A DNA stretch of 64,000 bases from Flavobacteriaceae bacterium (GCA_012522185.1 JAAYKY010000051.1:1-64000); one strand, 5' to 3'; shown: positions 41,749-50,779, numbered from the stretch's first letter. Program-made: numbers and translations. The notes: generated by a model from the sequence alone, not told the origin.

Positions 41749-42543
41749 ATGAACGACAACAGGCCGATTGGAGTTTTTGACTCAGGGGTAGGTGGATTAA
41801 CCGTTGCAAAAGAAATCAAACGATTATTACCAAATGAAAACATCATTTATTTTGGGGATACCAAACACCTTCCCTACGGAGATAAATCCAAAGAAACCAT
41901 CACAAAATTTTGTAAAAAAATCACCAAATTTCTTGTAAAAGAGGATTGCAAAGCCATTGTGATAGCCTGTAATACCGCAACTGCAAATTCTCTTGAAGAA
42001 ATTAAAGAAGCTGCCGGTGATGTTTTGGTAATCGATGTGATTTCACCGGTTGCCAAAAAAGTTGCTTATGAACTGAACCAAAATATTGGTGTAATTGCCA
42101 CAAAAGCGACGGTGAATTCACATGCGTATAAAAATTGCATCAGAAAACACAACCGACATTTAAAAGTCATCGAGATGGCGACGCCCCTTTTGGTTCCTAT
42201 TATTGAAGAAGGTTTCCGAAATACCTCCATTTCAAAAAGTACAATCGAAACCTATTTGGCCCATAAAAAATTTGAAAACATCGACACCATTATTTTGGGT
42301 TGCACACATTATCCCCTGATTGAAAAAGAAGTTCAGGCAGCATTTCAAGGACGTGTGAAAGTTATTGATTCTCCGTTGATTGTGGTAAACGAACTAATTC
42401 ATCAGATGCAGAAAAATAATCTGATGGGTTTTACCGAAGAACCTAATTATCATTTTTATTTTTCGGATTATACAGAAAACTTCGCCAAACTTGCCAAACA
42501 GTTTTTTGGAAAATCGATAACCCTTGAACTGAAACGACTTTAA
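41749..42543 (+). CDS. murI: Glutamate racemase
   Basis: The 264-residue cytosolic enzyme makes D-glutamate for peptidoglycan. Both catalytic cysteines are present: C74 in IACNTATANS and C185 in LGCTHYPL, with H187 next to it. The N-terminal substrate loop VFDSGVGGLTV and YFGDTKHLPYGDKS are conserved. Length is normal. It is transcribed from its own promoter just before the start codon. Confidence 0.95.
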   Translation: MNDNRPIGVFDSGVGGLTVAKEIKRLLPNENIIYFGDTKHLPYGDKSKETITKFCKKITKFLVKEDCKAIVIACNTATANSLEEIKEAAGDVLVIDVISPVAKKVAYELNQNIGVIATKATVNSHAYKNCIRKHNRHLKVIEMATPLLVPIIEEGFRNTSISKSTIETYLAHKKFENIDTIILGCTHYPLIEKEVQAAFQGRVKVIDSPLIVVNELIHQMQKNNLMGFTEEPNYHFYFSDYTENFAKLAKQFFGKSITLELKRL

Positions 42544-42573
42544 AGAGTATTTTATGGAGTTAAACGAATTTCC

Positions 42574-42581
42574 TACATTTG
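42574..42581 (+). promoter_or_regulatory. Promoter -7 box of rocD
   Basis: TACATTTG inside the ORF-track start region. Transcription near 42586 means translation must start later, at GTG 42597. A TTT at 42551-42553 lies 20 nt upstream. Confidence 0.5.
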
Positions 42582-42596
42582 CGAAAAATTAGCCAA

Positions 42597-43832
42597 GTGA
42601 ATTTGACATCCAAAGATTTAATTGAATTAGAAAACCAATACGGTGCCCATAATTATCATCCGCTTCCGGTCGTTTTGGATCGAGGTGAAGGTGCATTTGT
42701 GTGGGACATTGAGGGAAGAAAATATTTCGACTTTTTATCGGCTTATTCGGCTGTAAACCAAGGCCACAGCCATCCGAGAATTTTAGATGCGCTTGTTAAG
42801 CAATCCCAAAAACTTACGTTGACTTCACGTGCTTTTTATAATTCCGAACTTGGAAAATACGAGAAATACATCACAGAACTTTTTGGATACGAAAAAGTTT
42901 TGCCGATGAACACCGGAGCTGAAGCTGTGGAAACGGCCATCAAAATCGCTCGTAAATGGGGTTATGAAAAGAAAGGAATTCCTTCCGGTGAAGCAAAAAT
43001 TTTGGTTTGCAGCGGGAATTTCCACGGTCGTACGACTACGATTATTTCTTTTTCAAATGATGAAGATGCAAGAAATAATTTCAATCCCTATACGTCAGGG
43101 TTTATTACAGTGGAATACAATGATGTAGAATCTTTGCGTTTGGCTATCGAAAAAAATAAAGACACAATCTGCGGATTCTTGGTGGAACCCATTCAGGGAG
43201 AAGCCGGTGTAAATGTCCCGGACGAAGGTTATTTGTCGGCTTGCTATGAAATCTGTAAAGCAAACAATGTTTTGTTTATTGCAGACGAAATCCAGACAGG
43301 AATTGCCCGAACCGGAAAAATGCTTGCAGTGGATCACGAAAATCTGAAACCCGATATGTTAATTCTTGGGAAAGCATTGTCCGGCGGAGTTTATCCCGTT
43401 TCAGCTGTTTTGGCAAATGACGAAATTATGGATGTCATCAAACCGGGTCAGCATGGCTCCACATATGGCGGAAATCCGCTTGCATGTGCCGTTGCGATTG
43501 AAGCTTTGGAAGTTGTCATAGATGAAAATCTAGCTGAAAAGGCTGAAAACCTAGGAAAAATCTTCCGTTCGGAAATCGAGAAAATGATTCCTGAATTTTC
43601 ATTTTTGAAATCCGTTCGAGGAAAAGGATTGTTGAATGCTGTTTTGATTAATGATACTCCCGAAAGTTCTACTGCTTGGGATTTATGTGTAGAAATGATG
43701 AATAATGGACTTTTGGCCAAGCCAACTCATGGAAATATTATCCGTTTTGCCCCGCCTCTGGTCATTTCTGAGGCCGATTTACATGCTGCTATTGAAGTTT
43801 TACGCTTAAGTTTTATGAATTTCAAAAAATAA
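42597..43832 (+). CDS. rocD: Ornithine--oxo-acid transaminase
   Basis: This PLP-dependent class III aminotransferase (about 411 residues) has [20 protein letters not shown], typical of ornithine aminotransferase, the PLP region [34 protein letters not shown], the Asp in [14 protein letters not shown] and the Schiff-base Lys in [16 protein letters not shown]. It links ornithine to glutamate semialdehyde. The ORF-track start at 42579 overlaps the promoter, so GTG 42597 ([12 protein letters not shown]) is preferred. Confidence 0.92.
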   Translation: MNLTSKDLIELENQYGAHNYHPLPVVLDRGEGAFVWDIEGRKYFDFLSAYSAVNQGHSHPRILDALVKQSQKLTLTSRAFYNSELGKYEKYITELFGYEKVLPMNTGAEAVETAIKIARKWGYEKKGIPSGEAKILVCSGNFHGRTTTIISFSNDEDARNNFNPYTSGFITVEYNDVESLRLAIEKNKDTICGFLVEPIQGEAGVNVPDEGYLSACYEICKANNVLFIADEIQTGIARTGKMLAVDHENLKPDMLILGKALSGGVYPVSAVLANDEIMDVIKPGQHGSTYGGNPLACAVAIEALEVVIDENLAEKAENLGKIFRSEIEKMIPEFSFLKSVRGKGLLNAVLINDTPESSTAWDLCVEMMNNGLLAKPTHGNIIRFAPPLVISEADLHAAIEVLRLSFMNFKK

Positions 43833-43900
43833 TGAATAATTTTACCTCAAAAGTTTAATATTTTTAAACCTGACGGAAATTAAACCCAACCCTTAAAATT

Positions 43901-44827
43901 ATGAAAAAACACTTATTAACTACAGCTTTTACACTATTTAGTTTTTCTTTTATTTGGGCACAAGAGCTCCAATCTATATCGTATACAACCAATTCAATCA
44001 ACGAAAGTGAGATCGAACTTTCTGATAATTGGAGAACGGTTATAGAGGATAATAACGTCTTGATTTACAATGGTAACATAAAGAATGAATCCCAAAAGAA
44101 CGTTCGAAATATTCGAGTTAACTTGTTTTTAACTCCCCAAGTGGCAAATCCAAAAGCCGGAGTTGTCCAGGGATATTCCATCGCAGAGGTTCCATTCAAA
44201 TCCGTAGCTAAAAATTCAAGTTTAGTGGGCGTAAACATTCGAGGTGAAGTTCAAGATATGCCTCCCGTAGGCTTGTATGATCCTGTTTTGGTTTTGACGG
44301 ATCGTGAGGGAAATGTATTGGATATTCACAGAGTAAATGTAACGATTCGATCAGAAGAAAATAGTTTGGCAATTCTGGCAATTAATCCCATGCCTTCTTC
44401 TGAAATGGCTGATCCTAATTTAAATCCAGTTGTCAAAATGACGATTGAAGAAGACAATTCCGTAGCATTTGAAAAAGAATGGAAAGTCGAAGTGGATTTT
44501 AAAAACTTTTTGGTTAAAGTGATGGGTGGAGATGTTTCCAACAAAACTAATAAAGATATGGAGAATGTAATTTTGGATGTTTTCCTAACTAAACAAGATC
44601 AGTCCTTGATTACAAGCAATTTCGAAGCAGTTCACATCGCATCAGCTCAACTTTCTGATAAAATTGAAAGCTATAAAAAATTTGTCGATGCTTCATTGAC
44701 AACAAATATGTCAAGAATTCCAGAAAAAGGAACTTATTATATCTTACTTACCTTGTCTGTGAAAAATGATGAGGGCGAATCGGTAGTAAAATCCAAAAGA
44801 GCTTTTTCAAACACGGTTTCATTCTGA
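43901..44827 (+). CDS. Exported protein with two copies of a W...GTYY...AFSN domain
   Basis: A signal peptide (KKHLLTTAFTLFSFSFIWA) precedes two homologous beta-rich units of about 120-130 residues. Both begin near a Trp (NWRTVIEDNN; EWKVEVDFKN), pass an SNK or NES turn and a VNLFLT or LDVFLT strand, and the second ends GTYYILLTLSVKNDEGESVV then AFSNTVSF. The gene at 46055 has one further copy. I do not know the family; it looks like a periplasmic or secreted beta-sandwich. It converges with and overlaps the DUF3810 gene by 9 nt. Confidence 0.65.
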   Translation: MKKHLLTTAFTLFSFSFIWAQELQSISYTTNSINESEIELSDNWRTVIEDNNVLIYNGNIKNESQKNVRNIRVNLFLTPQVANPKAGVVQGYSIAEVPFKSVAKNSSLVGVNIRGEVQDMPPVGLYDPVLVLTDREGNVLDIHRVNVTIRSEENSLAILAINPMPSSEMADPNLNPVVKMTIEEDNSVAFEKEWKVEVDFKNFLVKVMGGDVSNKTNKDMENVILDVFLTKQDQSLITSNFEAVHIASAQLSDKIESYKKFVDASLTTNMSRIPEKGTYYILLTLSVKNDEGESVVKSKRAFSNTVSF

Positions 44828-45910
44828 TGCATACTTTCGATTGAACCCAATAAGTAGTTCAACGAAATGACCATAAGACTCCAAGCCTTCCTGATTATTC
44901 ATCCGCAGGAAGGCTTCGTTCATTGCAGAAAAAGCTTCTTCTCCGCTCCCAGTGTATTTTTCATTGATAAATCTTTCGTGTTTGCGATCGCGTTTCATTC
45001 CATCCGAGTAGCGAATGAACATTATCTGAACATAAACCGGATCATACAATAGAATTCGGTTGAGAATGCTTCGCATTGCGCGGTAATTGCTTGCATAATT
45101 TAAATCTGGATTTGAACTTTCGTATCCCAATAAAAACCCTACGAAGTTTGCTTCGTTTTCAGGTGCAAAACCCCATTGGTGTGCTGTTTCATGAAGTTGA
45201 GTGAAAAGAATTTTCGTATCTGGTAAGGTATTTATATATTGAGATTCGGCTGTAAATGGTATATAATATCCGCCAATTCCCAGATAACTAAAGGGAACAC
45301 TAAACAGAGAGCTCTTCAAATTGGGAGGGGTAGAATCGGTCAAGCGAATTTCAGGATATTTGGTTTTAATTTTTTGAGCCGACTTTATGATTTCCGTATT
45401 GATTTCATTTTGCGTTAAATTGATTTTAAATACACCAAATTCATCTTCATTTACTTTTTCACGGTAATAAACCGAGCGATTAAAGTAAAATTCCGCCATC
45501 GATTTCAGCTCATCTAAACTTATTTCCTCCGCAGTGAATTCTTTATTTAATGGATTTTTGTAATAATTAAAACCCCAGAAAATTTGAAAAACCCAATAGA
45601 AAAAAGTCAAAAACCATAAAATTTGAACTATTTTTTTTCGAAATAATTTATAATTTTTCTTCCATACTGCTTCTAGTAATTTGAGTGTAATAAAGAATCC
45701 CAAACCTCCTAAGACGAGATAAAAGAGATCTCCCAGAGAAAAAGAAATAAAGGAACTTATGGAATAGAGAGTTCGAGATATAAAGCTTTGAATATGAGTA
45801 AAAAAACTTTCCGGAATGGAGGTGTGAACTCCAATGAATCGGACGATTATAAATGATAAAAATAGCCCGCTGAAAGCAAGAATTAAATCAAGACATTTAA
45901 CTTTTCTCAT
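44819..45910 (-). CDS. DUF3810 family membrane zinc metalloprotease-like protein
   Basis: Three N-terminal hydrophobic segments (about residues 10-30, 55-75, 90-115) precede a soluble domain with FTQLHETAHQWGFAPENEAN, an HExxH zinc motif with a following Glu. This matches DUF3810, a Bacteroidota family presumed to be a membrane-bound peptidase. The ORF-track start (TTG 45919) is replaced by ATG 45910, downstream of a TAGGTTTG promoter box. The gene lies between two members of the W...GTYY...AFSN family; a functional link is possible but unproven. Confidence 0.75.
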   Translation of the reverse strand: MRKVKCLDLILAFSGLFLSFIIVRFIGVHTSIPESFFTHIQSFISRTLYSISSFISFSLGDLFYLVLGGLGFFITLKLLEAVWKKNYKLFRKKIVQILWFLTFFYWVFQIFWGFNYYKNPLNKEFTAEEISLDELKSMAEFYFNRSVYYREKVNEDEFGVFKINLTQNEINTEIIKSAQKIKTKYPEIRLTDSTPPNLKSSLFSVPFSYLGIGGYYIPFTAESQYINTLPDTKILFTQLHETAHQWGFAPENEANFVGFLLGYESSNPDLNYASNYRAMRSILNRILLYDPVYVQIMFIRYSDGMKRDRKHERFINEKYTGSGEEAFSAMNEAFLRMNNQEGLESYGHFVELLIGFNRKYASE

Positions 45911-45926
45911 ACTTGGCAAAACTAAA

Positions 45927-45934
45927 CAAACCTA
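45927..45934 (-). promoter_or_regulatory. Candidate promoter -7 box of the DUF3810 gene
   Basis: TAGGTTTG on the minus strand, exact TAnnTTTG, 17 nt before the ATG at 45910. Confidence 0.45.
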
Positions 45935-46054
45935 TTGTATAATGGATTTCTCGGTTTTAAAATCTTTAATTTTAACAAATCCTTAACGACTCTTGGAATA
46001 GGATTTGTTTTTTCTGGCTTTGTTGAAAAATTAAAACGAAAAAATCAAAAATTT

Positions 46055-46675
46055 ATGAAACGAGTATTTTTAATCGTGGCATTGGCCGGAATCACTTATG
46101 CAAATGGGCAAGAAAAACCATTGGAACCGGAGCAGATTGAGAAAGAAAATGCTGCGACTGCGGTTGAAGAACAAAAAGTAGCTGCAGAAAAAAGTGAAGC
46201 AGAAATCGCTTTGGAACAAGGAAAGGAAATCGTAGTTAGAGACACCACTTTGGTTTATACTGCAACATCTCAGGTTGAGAATTCAGGTTTTCAAAGAACC
46301 GTAGGATTCGATGGTGCTTGGAAATTTGATTTGGATTTGGACAATAGAGAAATTGTTTTGACTGGTGGAACTCTGAGCAACAAAGGCGAAGCAGCTTCCA
46401 ATAATTTGAGGTTAATGGTTTATTTGGCAGAGAAACCTTTTGATTTGAACAATCCGGAATTTGTTGGGAAGGTATATTCAGCCATTGATGTAAATCCGAT
46501 TGGAGCGGGTGAAGTTAAGTCCGGACAGGCATACGTAACTTCTTGGGCTTCTGAAACAAATCCTCCAGCAGGAACCTATTATCCTTATATTTTGTTAGGA
46601 GAAGAAAACCCAGAAAACCAAGAGTTTGAAGTAAGAGATGTAAAAGCTTTCTCCAACTCCATTACAATTCAATAA
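46055..46675 (+). CDS. Exported protein with one W...GTYY...AFSN domain
   Basis: The ORF-track start (45935) lacks a signal peptide; ATG 46055 gives MKRVFLIVALAGITYANGQ, a normal leader. A Glu/Ala-rich helical segment (about residues 20-60) follows, then one domain of the type seen twice in 43901-44827: AWKFDLDLDNREIVLTGGTL, SNKGEAASNNLRLMVYL, PPAGTYYPYILLGEENPE and AFSNSITIQ. Function is unknown. A clear terminator follows. Confidence 0.65.
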   Translation: MKRVFLIVALAGITYANGQEKPLEPEQIEKENAATAVEEQKVAAEKSEAEIALEQGKEIVVRDTTLVYTATSQVENSGFQRTVGFDGAWKFDLDLDNREIVLTGGTLSNKGEAASNNLRLMVYLAEKPFDLNNPEFVGKVYSAIDVNPIGAGEVKSGQAYVTSWASETNPPAGTYYPYILLGEENPENQEFEVRDVKAFSNSITIQ

Positions 46676-46707
46676 AAGCAAAAAATCATTCAGATATAGA
46701 GAATTTC

Positions 46708-46742
46708 AAAAAGGTTTGACTTCATAAGTCGAACCTTTTTTT
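46708..46742 (+). terminator. Intrinsic terminator after 46055-46675
   Basis: AAAGGTTTGACTT pairs with AAGTCGAACCTTT around CAT, followed by T-run. Confidence 0.85.
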
Positions 46743-46753
46743 ACTGACGAAAG

Positions 46754-46788
46754 TTTGAATTTTCATTGTTTCAATTTGATTAACTTTG
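46754..46788 (+). promoter_or_regulatory. Promoter of the LpxL-like gene, 4 nt from the ATG
   Basis: TTTG (46754-46757), 23 nt, TAACTTTG (46781-46788), CACT, ATG at 46793. It predicts a leaderless mRNA. Confidence 0.5.
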
Positions 46789-46792
46789 CACT

Positions 46793-47662
46793 ATGAACAG
46801 GATTTTCTACGGAATACTTTACATGATTTCACTACTGCCGTTGCGAGTCCTTTACGGTTTTTCTTGGCTGATTTATTTAAGTTTAAATTACATTATAGGT
46901 TATCGTCGAAAAGTAATTTATCAAAACCTAAAAAACTCATTTCCTGAAAAGTCCGAAATGGAAATAAAATCCATTCATAAAAAGTTTTATAAAAACTTCG
47001 CGGATTATTTGGTCGAAACTCTGAAAAGTTTCTCCATTACACAAGAAGAATTAGACAAACGTCATACCTATTCTAATTTGGAAGTTTTCAAAGAATGTGA
47101 AAACGAACAAAAAGATGTCATTCTGATGGCTGGACATATGTTTAACTGGGAATGGTTTGTAGGTTTAGCTCCCAATTTATACACTGAAAAAACAGTAGCT
47201 GTTTATCATAAAGTGAAAAATAACTTCTGGAATGATAAGATAAATGGAATTCGGGGCAAGTTCGGGACGATACCATTGGACATGAAAAAAACAGCTCGCT
47301 ACATGATGAGCACTCCAAACAACGGTGAACATGCATATTTATTTGTTGCGGACCAAAGCCCCAAAAAGTCAGCTATTCACTATGACTTAGAATTCCTAAA
47401 TCAAAACACCCCCGTCTTTATAGGATTTGATAAAATTGCCATCAAAAAGGAAATGGCCGTTATTTTTTGTAAAATGGTCAAAGTAAAAAAAGGACATTAC
47501 CATACAAGTTTTGAAAGGATTTTACCGGAAGGAGAAAATTTTGAATCGATGGAAATCGTCCATAAATTTTTTAAAAACTTAGAAGAAACGATCCAAGAAA
47601 ATCCTGATAACTGGCTTTGGAGTCACAAACGTTGGAAATACAAAAAAGGAATCGACTATTGA
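46793..47662 (+). CDS. Lysophospholipid/lauroyl acyltransferase family protein (LpxL/HtrB-like)
   Basis: The 289-residue protein has an N-terminal membrane segment (ILYMISLLPLRVLYGFSWLI), YRRKVIYQNLKNSFPEKS, the H-x4-E acyltransferase motif in MAGHMFNWEWF, and FVADQSPKKSAIHYDLEFLN. This is the lipid A late acyltransferase superfamily at the inner membrane. It probably adds a secondary acyl chain to lipid A; other lipid substrates are possible. The next gene starts within its stop codon (TTGA). Confidence 0.85.
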   Translation: MNRIFYGILYMISLLPLRVLYGFSWLIYLSLNYIIGYRRKVIYQNLKNSFPEKSEMEIKSIHKKFYKNFADYLVETLKSFSITQEELDKRHTYSNLEVFKECENEQKDVILMAGHMFNWEWFVGLAPNLYTEKTVAVYHKVKNNFWNDKINGIRGKFGTIPLDMKKTARYMMSTPNNGEHAYLFVADQSPKKSAIHYDLEFLNQNTPVFIGFDKIAIKKEMAVIFCKMVKVKKGHYHTSFERILPEGENFESMEIVHKFFKNLEETIQENPDNWLWSHKRWKYKKGIDY

Positions 47663-48651
47663 AAACAGCCATCGCCATATTAAACTGGAATGGAAGGAAA
47701 TTATTAGAAGAATTTTTACCTTCGGTCGTTGAGTTTTCAGAAAATGCAGCTATTTTTGTTATCGACAATGCTTCGACAGATGATTCCATCGATTATCTGA
47801 AAACTAATTTCCCTCAAATAAAAATCATCCAAAACCAAGGGAACTTTGGTTATGCTAAAGGTTACAATGAAGGGATCAAGCATATTCTCCAGCACTCACC
47901 CGATCTTTTGTGCTTATTGAATTCCGATGTCAAAGTTACGAGAAATTGGTTGCAACCGATTGAAAATCTATTCCAATCCAATCCTGAAATTGCAGCTATT
48001 CAACCCAAAATACTGGACTATAAAAAACCGACTCATTTCGAATACGCTGGAGCGGGCGGCGGTTTCATCGATAATTTCGGGTATCCTTTTTGCCGCGGAC
48101 GAATTTTTTGGACTTTGGAAGAAGATAAAGGACAATTCAACGATACGATTCAAACTTTCTGGGCAAGTGGAGCTTGTTTATTTATTCGTACGAAAGACTT
48201 TGTCGATTCTGGTGGATTTGATGAAGGTTTTTTTGCACATATGGAAGAAATCGATTTGTGTTGGCGACTCAATAATTCGGGACGAAAAATATTTTATTGT
48301 GGTGCGTCCACAATTTACCATTTGGGAGGTGGAACTTTGAGGAGCAATAGCCCAAGGAAAACTTATTTAAATTTTCGAAACAGCCTTTGGATGCTGGTTA
48401 AAAACTTACCCACGGGCAGAGTATTTCCCTTCGTTTTTACAAGATTATCACTTGATGGTATTACCGGAATTATATTCTGGATTTACGAAGGATTTCCACA
48501 CCTATGGGCGGTGGTGGACTCGCATTTCGGTTTTTACAAAAGATTATTGCATTACCGAAATTTACGAAAACCGGGGATGAAAAATAACTACACCAATAAA
48601 CTAATACCTTTTCAATATTTCATTTTGAAAAGAAAATTTTACAAGGAATAA
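47659..48651 (+). CDS. Glycosyltransferase family 2 protein
   Basis: The ORF-track start at 47617 overlaps the acyltransferase by 46 nt and adds residues unlike the family. TTG 47659 overlaps the upstream stop (TTGA) and gives MKTAIAILNWNGRKLLEEFL, the normal GT2 opening. FVIDNASTDDSIDYLK, LCLLNSDVKVTRNWL and GFFAHMEEIDLCWRL are conserved (rhamnosyltransferase-like GT-A). The coupling to an LpxL-like gene suggests a role in the cell envelope. Confidence 0.85.
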   Translation: MKTAIAILNWNGRKLLEEFLPSVVEFSENAAIFVIDNASTDDSIDYLKTNFPQIKIIQNQGNFGYAKGYNEGIKHILQHSPDLLCLLNSDVKVTRNWLQPIENLFQSNPEIAAIQPKILDYKKPTHFEYAGAGGGFIDNFGYPFCRGRIFWTLEEDKGQFNDTIQTFWASGACLFIRTKDFVDSGGFDEGFFAHMEEIDLCWRLNNSGRKIFYCGASTIYHLGGGTLRSNSPRKTYLNFRNSLWMLVKNLPTGRVFPFVFTRLSLDGITGIIFWIYEGFPHLWAVVDSHFGFYKRLLHYRNLRKPGMKNNYTNKLIPFQYFILKRKFYKE

Positions 48652-48658
48652 AAAGAGA

Positions 48659-49051
48659 TTAAATATTTCCGAACTTCATGGAAATTGTTTGGATGAATTT
48701 GGTCAGTGGAGCTTTTGCCATCATTTCAATCATCATATTGAATTTTCCTTCGAAATTTAAACTCACGTCGGAATTCGATTCGTCAAAAGCTTCGATGTCG
48801 ATGGTCAGATAATATTCAAAATTAGGTGAAGGAGATTCGAAAACCAATTTCGAAGGATTGGTACTTTCTTTTAGTTTCATTCCTACTTTTGGGAGGTTTC
48901 CAATCTGCACAGCAAAACCATTTCCCGATTCATGGATTTCAAAGGATTTAGTATCATCCGGCATCAATTGTTCATAATTTTCCATATGGGATAGAAACTC
49001 AAAAGCTTCCTGCTGATTTTTTGAGAATCGGGTTTTTTCTGTTACATTCAT
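48659..49051 (-). CDS. SRPBCC (START-like) family protein
   Basis: ATG 49051 gives a 130-residue protein starting MNVTEKTRFSKNQQEAFEFL and containing LSHMENYEQLMPDD, the usual opening of the flavobacterial SRPBCC proteins; the ORF-track extension to 49093 is upstream of the predicted transcription start. The fold is a helix-grip with a hydrophobic pocket. Ligand unknown. It is divergent from the NUDIX gene, with overlapping promoters. Confidence 0.75.
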   Translation of the reverse strand: MNVTEKTRFSKNQQEAFEFLSHMENYEQLMPDDTKSFEIHESGNGFAVQIGNLPKVGMKLKESTNPSKLVFESPSPNFEYYLTIDIEAFDESNSDVSLNFEGKFNMMIEMMAKAPLTKFIQTISMKFGNI

Positions 49052-49069
49052 TTCCGTTGAATTTTTGAT

Positions 49070-49077
49070 TATATTTG
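49070..49077 (+). promoter_or_regulatory. Promoter -7 box of the NUDIX gene
   Basis: TATATTTG, exact TAnnTTTG, 16 nt before ATG 49094. Confidence 0.45.
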
Positions 49078-49090
49078 TTAGCAAACGATC

Positions 49091-49098
49091 CAAATGTA
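49091..49098 (-). promoter_or_regulatory. Promoter -7 box of the SRPBCC gene
   Basis: TACATTTG on the minus strand, overlapping the start codon of the NUDIX gene on the other strand. Confidence 0.45.
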
Positions 49099-49684
49099 CA
49101 AAGTTTTTTACAATGAAAAACCTCTAATCTTAACTGAAAAACCACTTTTAACATCTAAATCTTTACAATTCGTTACAATTAGCCAGTTCGCCGAAGCTCT
49201 TGACTTATTGCGCAGTATTTCTGTCAACGAGGTAAACGTATATCACCATAATTTGGGAAAGCTTTGGGCGGAATTTCAATCTTATTTTGATTATTTGGAA
49301 GCGGCCGGAGGTCTTGTGAGAAATCAAAAAGATGAGATTCTTTTCATTCATCGTTTGGACAAATGGGATTTACCCAAAGGAAAAGTTGAAGAAGGTGAGA
49401 CAACTGAAATTGCTGCGGTGCGTGAGGTGGAAGAAGAATGCGGAATTACCGAAGTAAAATTAAAAGACTTCATCACTAAGACGTATCATATTTATTTTCA
49501 AGAAAACTTAAAACTCAAAGCAACTTTTTGGTACAATATGTCCTATGATGGAAATGAGGAATTAATCCCTCAGGAAGACGAAGGAATTGGACGTGCGGAA
49601 TGGAAACGCAAAACGGATTTGTCTGAAATTATGACAAATACCTATGAAAATATAAAGATTGTGTTGGAAGCAAGCGGTTTTTAA
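49094..49684 (+). CDS. NUDIX hydrolase
   Basis: The 196-residue protein has an N-terminal ~65-residue extension with strand-rich sequence and a NUDIX domain with the full box G-x5-E-x7-REVEEECGI (GKVEEGETTEIAAVREVEEE). It would hydrolyse a nucleoside diphosphate-linked substrate in the cytosol; which one is open. Its 3' end overlaps the convergent cytochrome-like gene by 4 nt. Confidence 0.88.
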   Translation: MYKVFYNEKPLILTEKPLLTSKSLQFVTISQFAEALDLLRSISVNEVNVYHHNLGKLWAEFQSYFDYLEAAGGLVRNQKDEILFIHRLDKWDLPKGKVEEGETTEIAAVREVEEECGITEVKLKDFITKTYHIYFQENLKLKATFWYNMSYDGNEELIPQEDEGIGRAEWKRKTDLSEIMTNTYENIKIVLEASGF

Positions 49685-50139
49685 TTGGATTTAGATGGAA
49701 TCAATAACTTTCCAATTCTTGATACCGGTCCGATGCACCCGGCGTCCGATCGATGGCAAGTTATGCAACTTTTTACGGTATTATTGAAATAAGTGGCTCG
49801 ATGCGGGTCATTCACATCCGCATCATAAAGTTGATTTAAACTTTGCAAATACAAATCCGCCAAACGTTTAAATTCTTCGGTTCGCTCAAAGGTTTCTGTC
49901 ATCTTGCCGGTATGGATTTGGTTAAATTTTTCAGGAAATTCCCCCAATGTTTTTCCTTCTTCCACCAATGCACGGTCTTTCTCCAACGAACTGTACATAT
50001 CTTCCATGAGCAAAGCCATTTCCGACATTTGATACATCTGCTGAAAAGAACTGCCGGTTTCGTTTTCCTTTGTTTGCTTTTGTGAACAACTTAGAAAAAC
50101 GAAACCCAACAGAATATAAATAAATGAACCGTAACGCAT
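49681..50139 (-). CDS. Mono-haem c-type lipoprotein, function unknown
   Basis: The leader ends in a lipobox (ILLGFVFLSC). The mature part is mostly helical and carries a single CxxCH haem c attachment site near the C-terminus (KSCITCHRSDAGCIG), with a Met-rich helix (MYQMSEMALLMEDMY) that could give the axial ligand, as in four-helix cytochrome c' proteins. It is probably periplasmic. It follows the DUF4920 gene with a 1-nt overlap of stop and start, so the two are coupled. Confidence 0.7.
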   Translation of the reverse strand: MRYGSFIYILLGFVFLSCSQKQTKENETGSSFQQMYQMSEMALLMEDMYSSLEKDRALVEEGKTLGEFPEKFNQIHTGKMTETFERTEEFKRLADLYLQSLNQLYDADVNDPHRATYFNNTVKSCITCHRSDAGCIGPVSRIGKLLIPSKSN

Positions 50140-50657
50140 TAAGCTTTTTTCTTCAATAAAACTCCATCTGCCAAGAAAGTATATTCAACTTTTGGTTGAG
50201 TGATTTTCGCAATTTCTTCTTCAGATTTTCCAGCATCTTCAGCGTAGTGTTTCAATTCTGCTACAGAAGTTTCTTCTTTTTTGGCGATACCTTTTAGAAT
50301 CGCTTCTGCACCAGAAGCATCCATAGGTACAAAAAATCCATAATCTTTGAATCTCACAAAGGATTCCGTTTCAGAATCGCCCAAATCCAGTTTCATCCAG
50401 CAACCTTTTGCCTGACAAACGGATTTTACGGATCCGGTAAATTTCACCTCAATGGAATCTCCAACTTCCAAAGTTTCATAGATTTTTTTCATTTCCTCGG
50501 TCGAAAGCGCAGCCTCCGGTGAGATTTCTTCGCCAAATGATTCATACATAGAAGCATCCGTTATTTCAACTTCTGTTTGTGATTCTTCTTTTGCTTCTTG
50601 TTTGCAAGAAAGAATTGCCATGGAAATGGCCATGGAGAATAATATTTTTTTCATCAT
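50139..50657 (-). CDS. DUF4920 lipoprotein
   Basis: A lipoprotein leader (KKILFSMAISMAILSC) is followed by a domain with SIEVKFTGSVKSVCQAKGCW and MKLDLGDSETESFVRFKDYG, the pattern of DUF4920, where two Cys in VCQAKGCWM are conserved. ATG 50657 and 50654 are adjacent. It probably lies in the periplasm; the coupling to a haem lipoprotein hints at redox or metal chemistry, but this is inference. Confidence 0.75.
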   Translation of the reverse strand: MMKKILFSMAISMAILSCKQEAKEESQTEVEITDASMYESFGEEISPEAALSTEEMKKIYETLEVGDSIEVKFTGSVKSVCQAKGCWMKLDLGDSETESFVRFKDYGFFVPMDASGAEAILKGIAKKEETSVAELKHYAEDAGKSEEEIAKITQPKVEYTFLADGVLLKKKA

Positions 50658-50676
50658 TAATTTTGTTTGAACCGTA

Positions 50677-50684
50677 CAAATATA
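50677..50684 (-). promoter_or_regulatory. Candidate promoter -7 box of the DUF4920 / haem lipoprotein pair
   Basis: TATATTTG on the minus strand, about 20 nt before the start codon. Confidence 0.4.
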
Positions 50685-50721
50685 AACTTATAATTGAAAA
50701 TTATTTCTTTCACAATTGGAA

Positions 50722-50758
50722 ATAAAAAAACCTGTCAAGTTTCTAATTTGACAGGTTT
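50722..50758 (-). terminator. Intrinsic terminator of the YugP-like gene
   Basis: On the minus strand AAACCTGTCAA pairs with TTGACAGGTTT, followed by TTTTATTT. Confidence 0.85.
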
Positions 50759-50779
50759 GAATTATTTATTCAAAATTTA

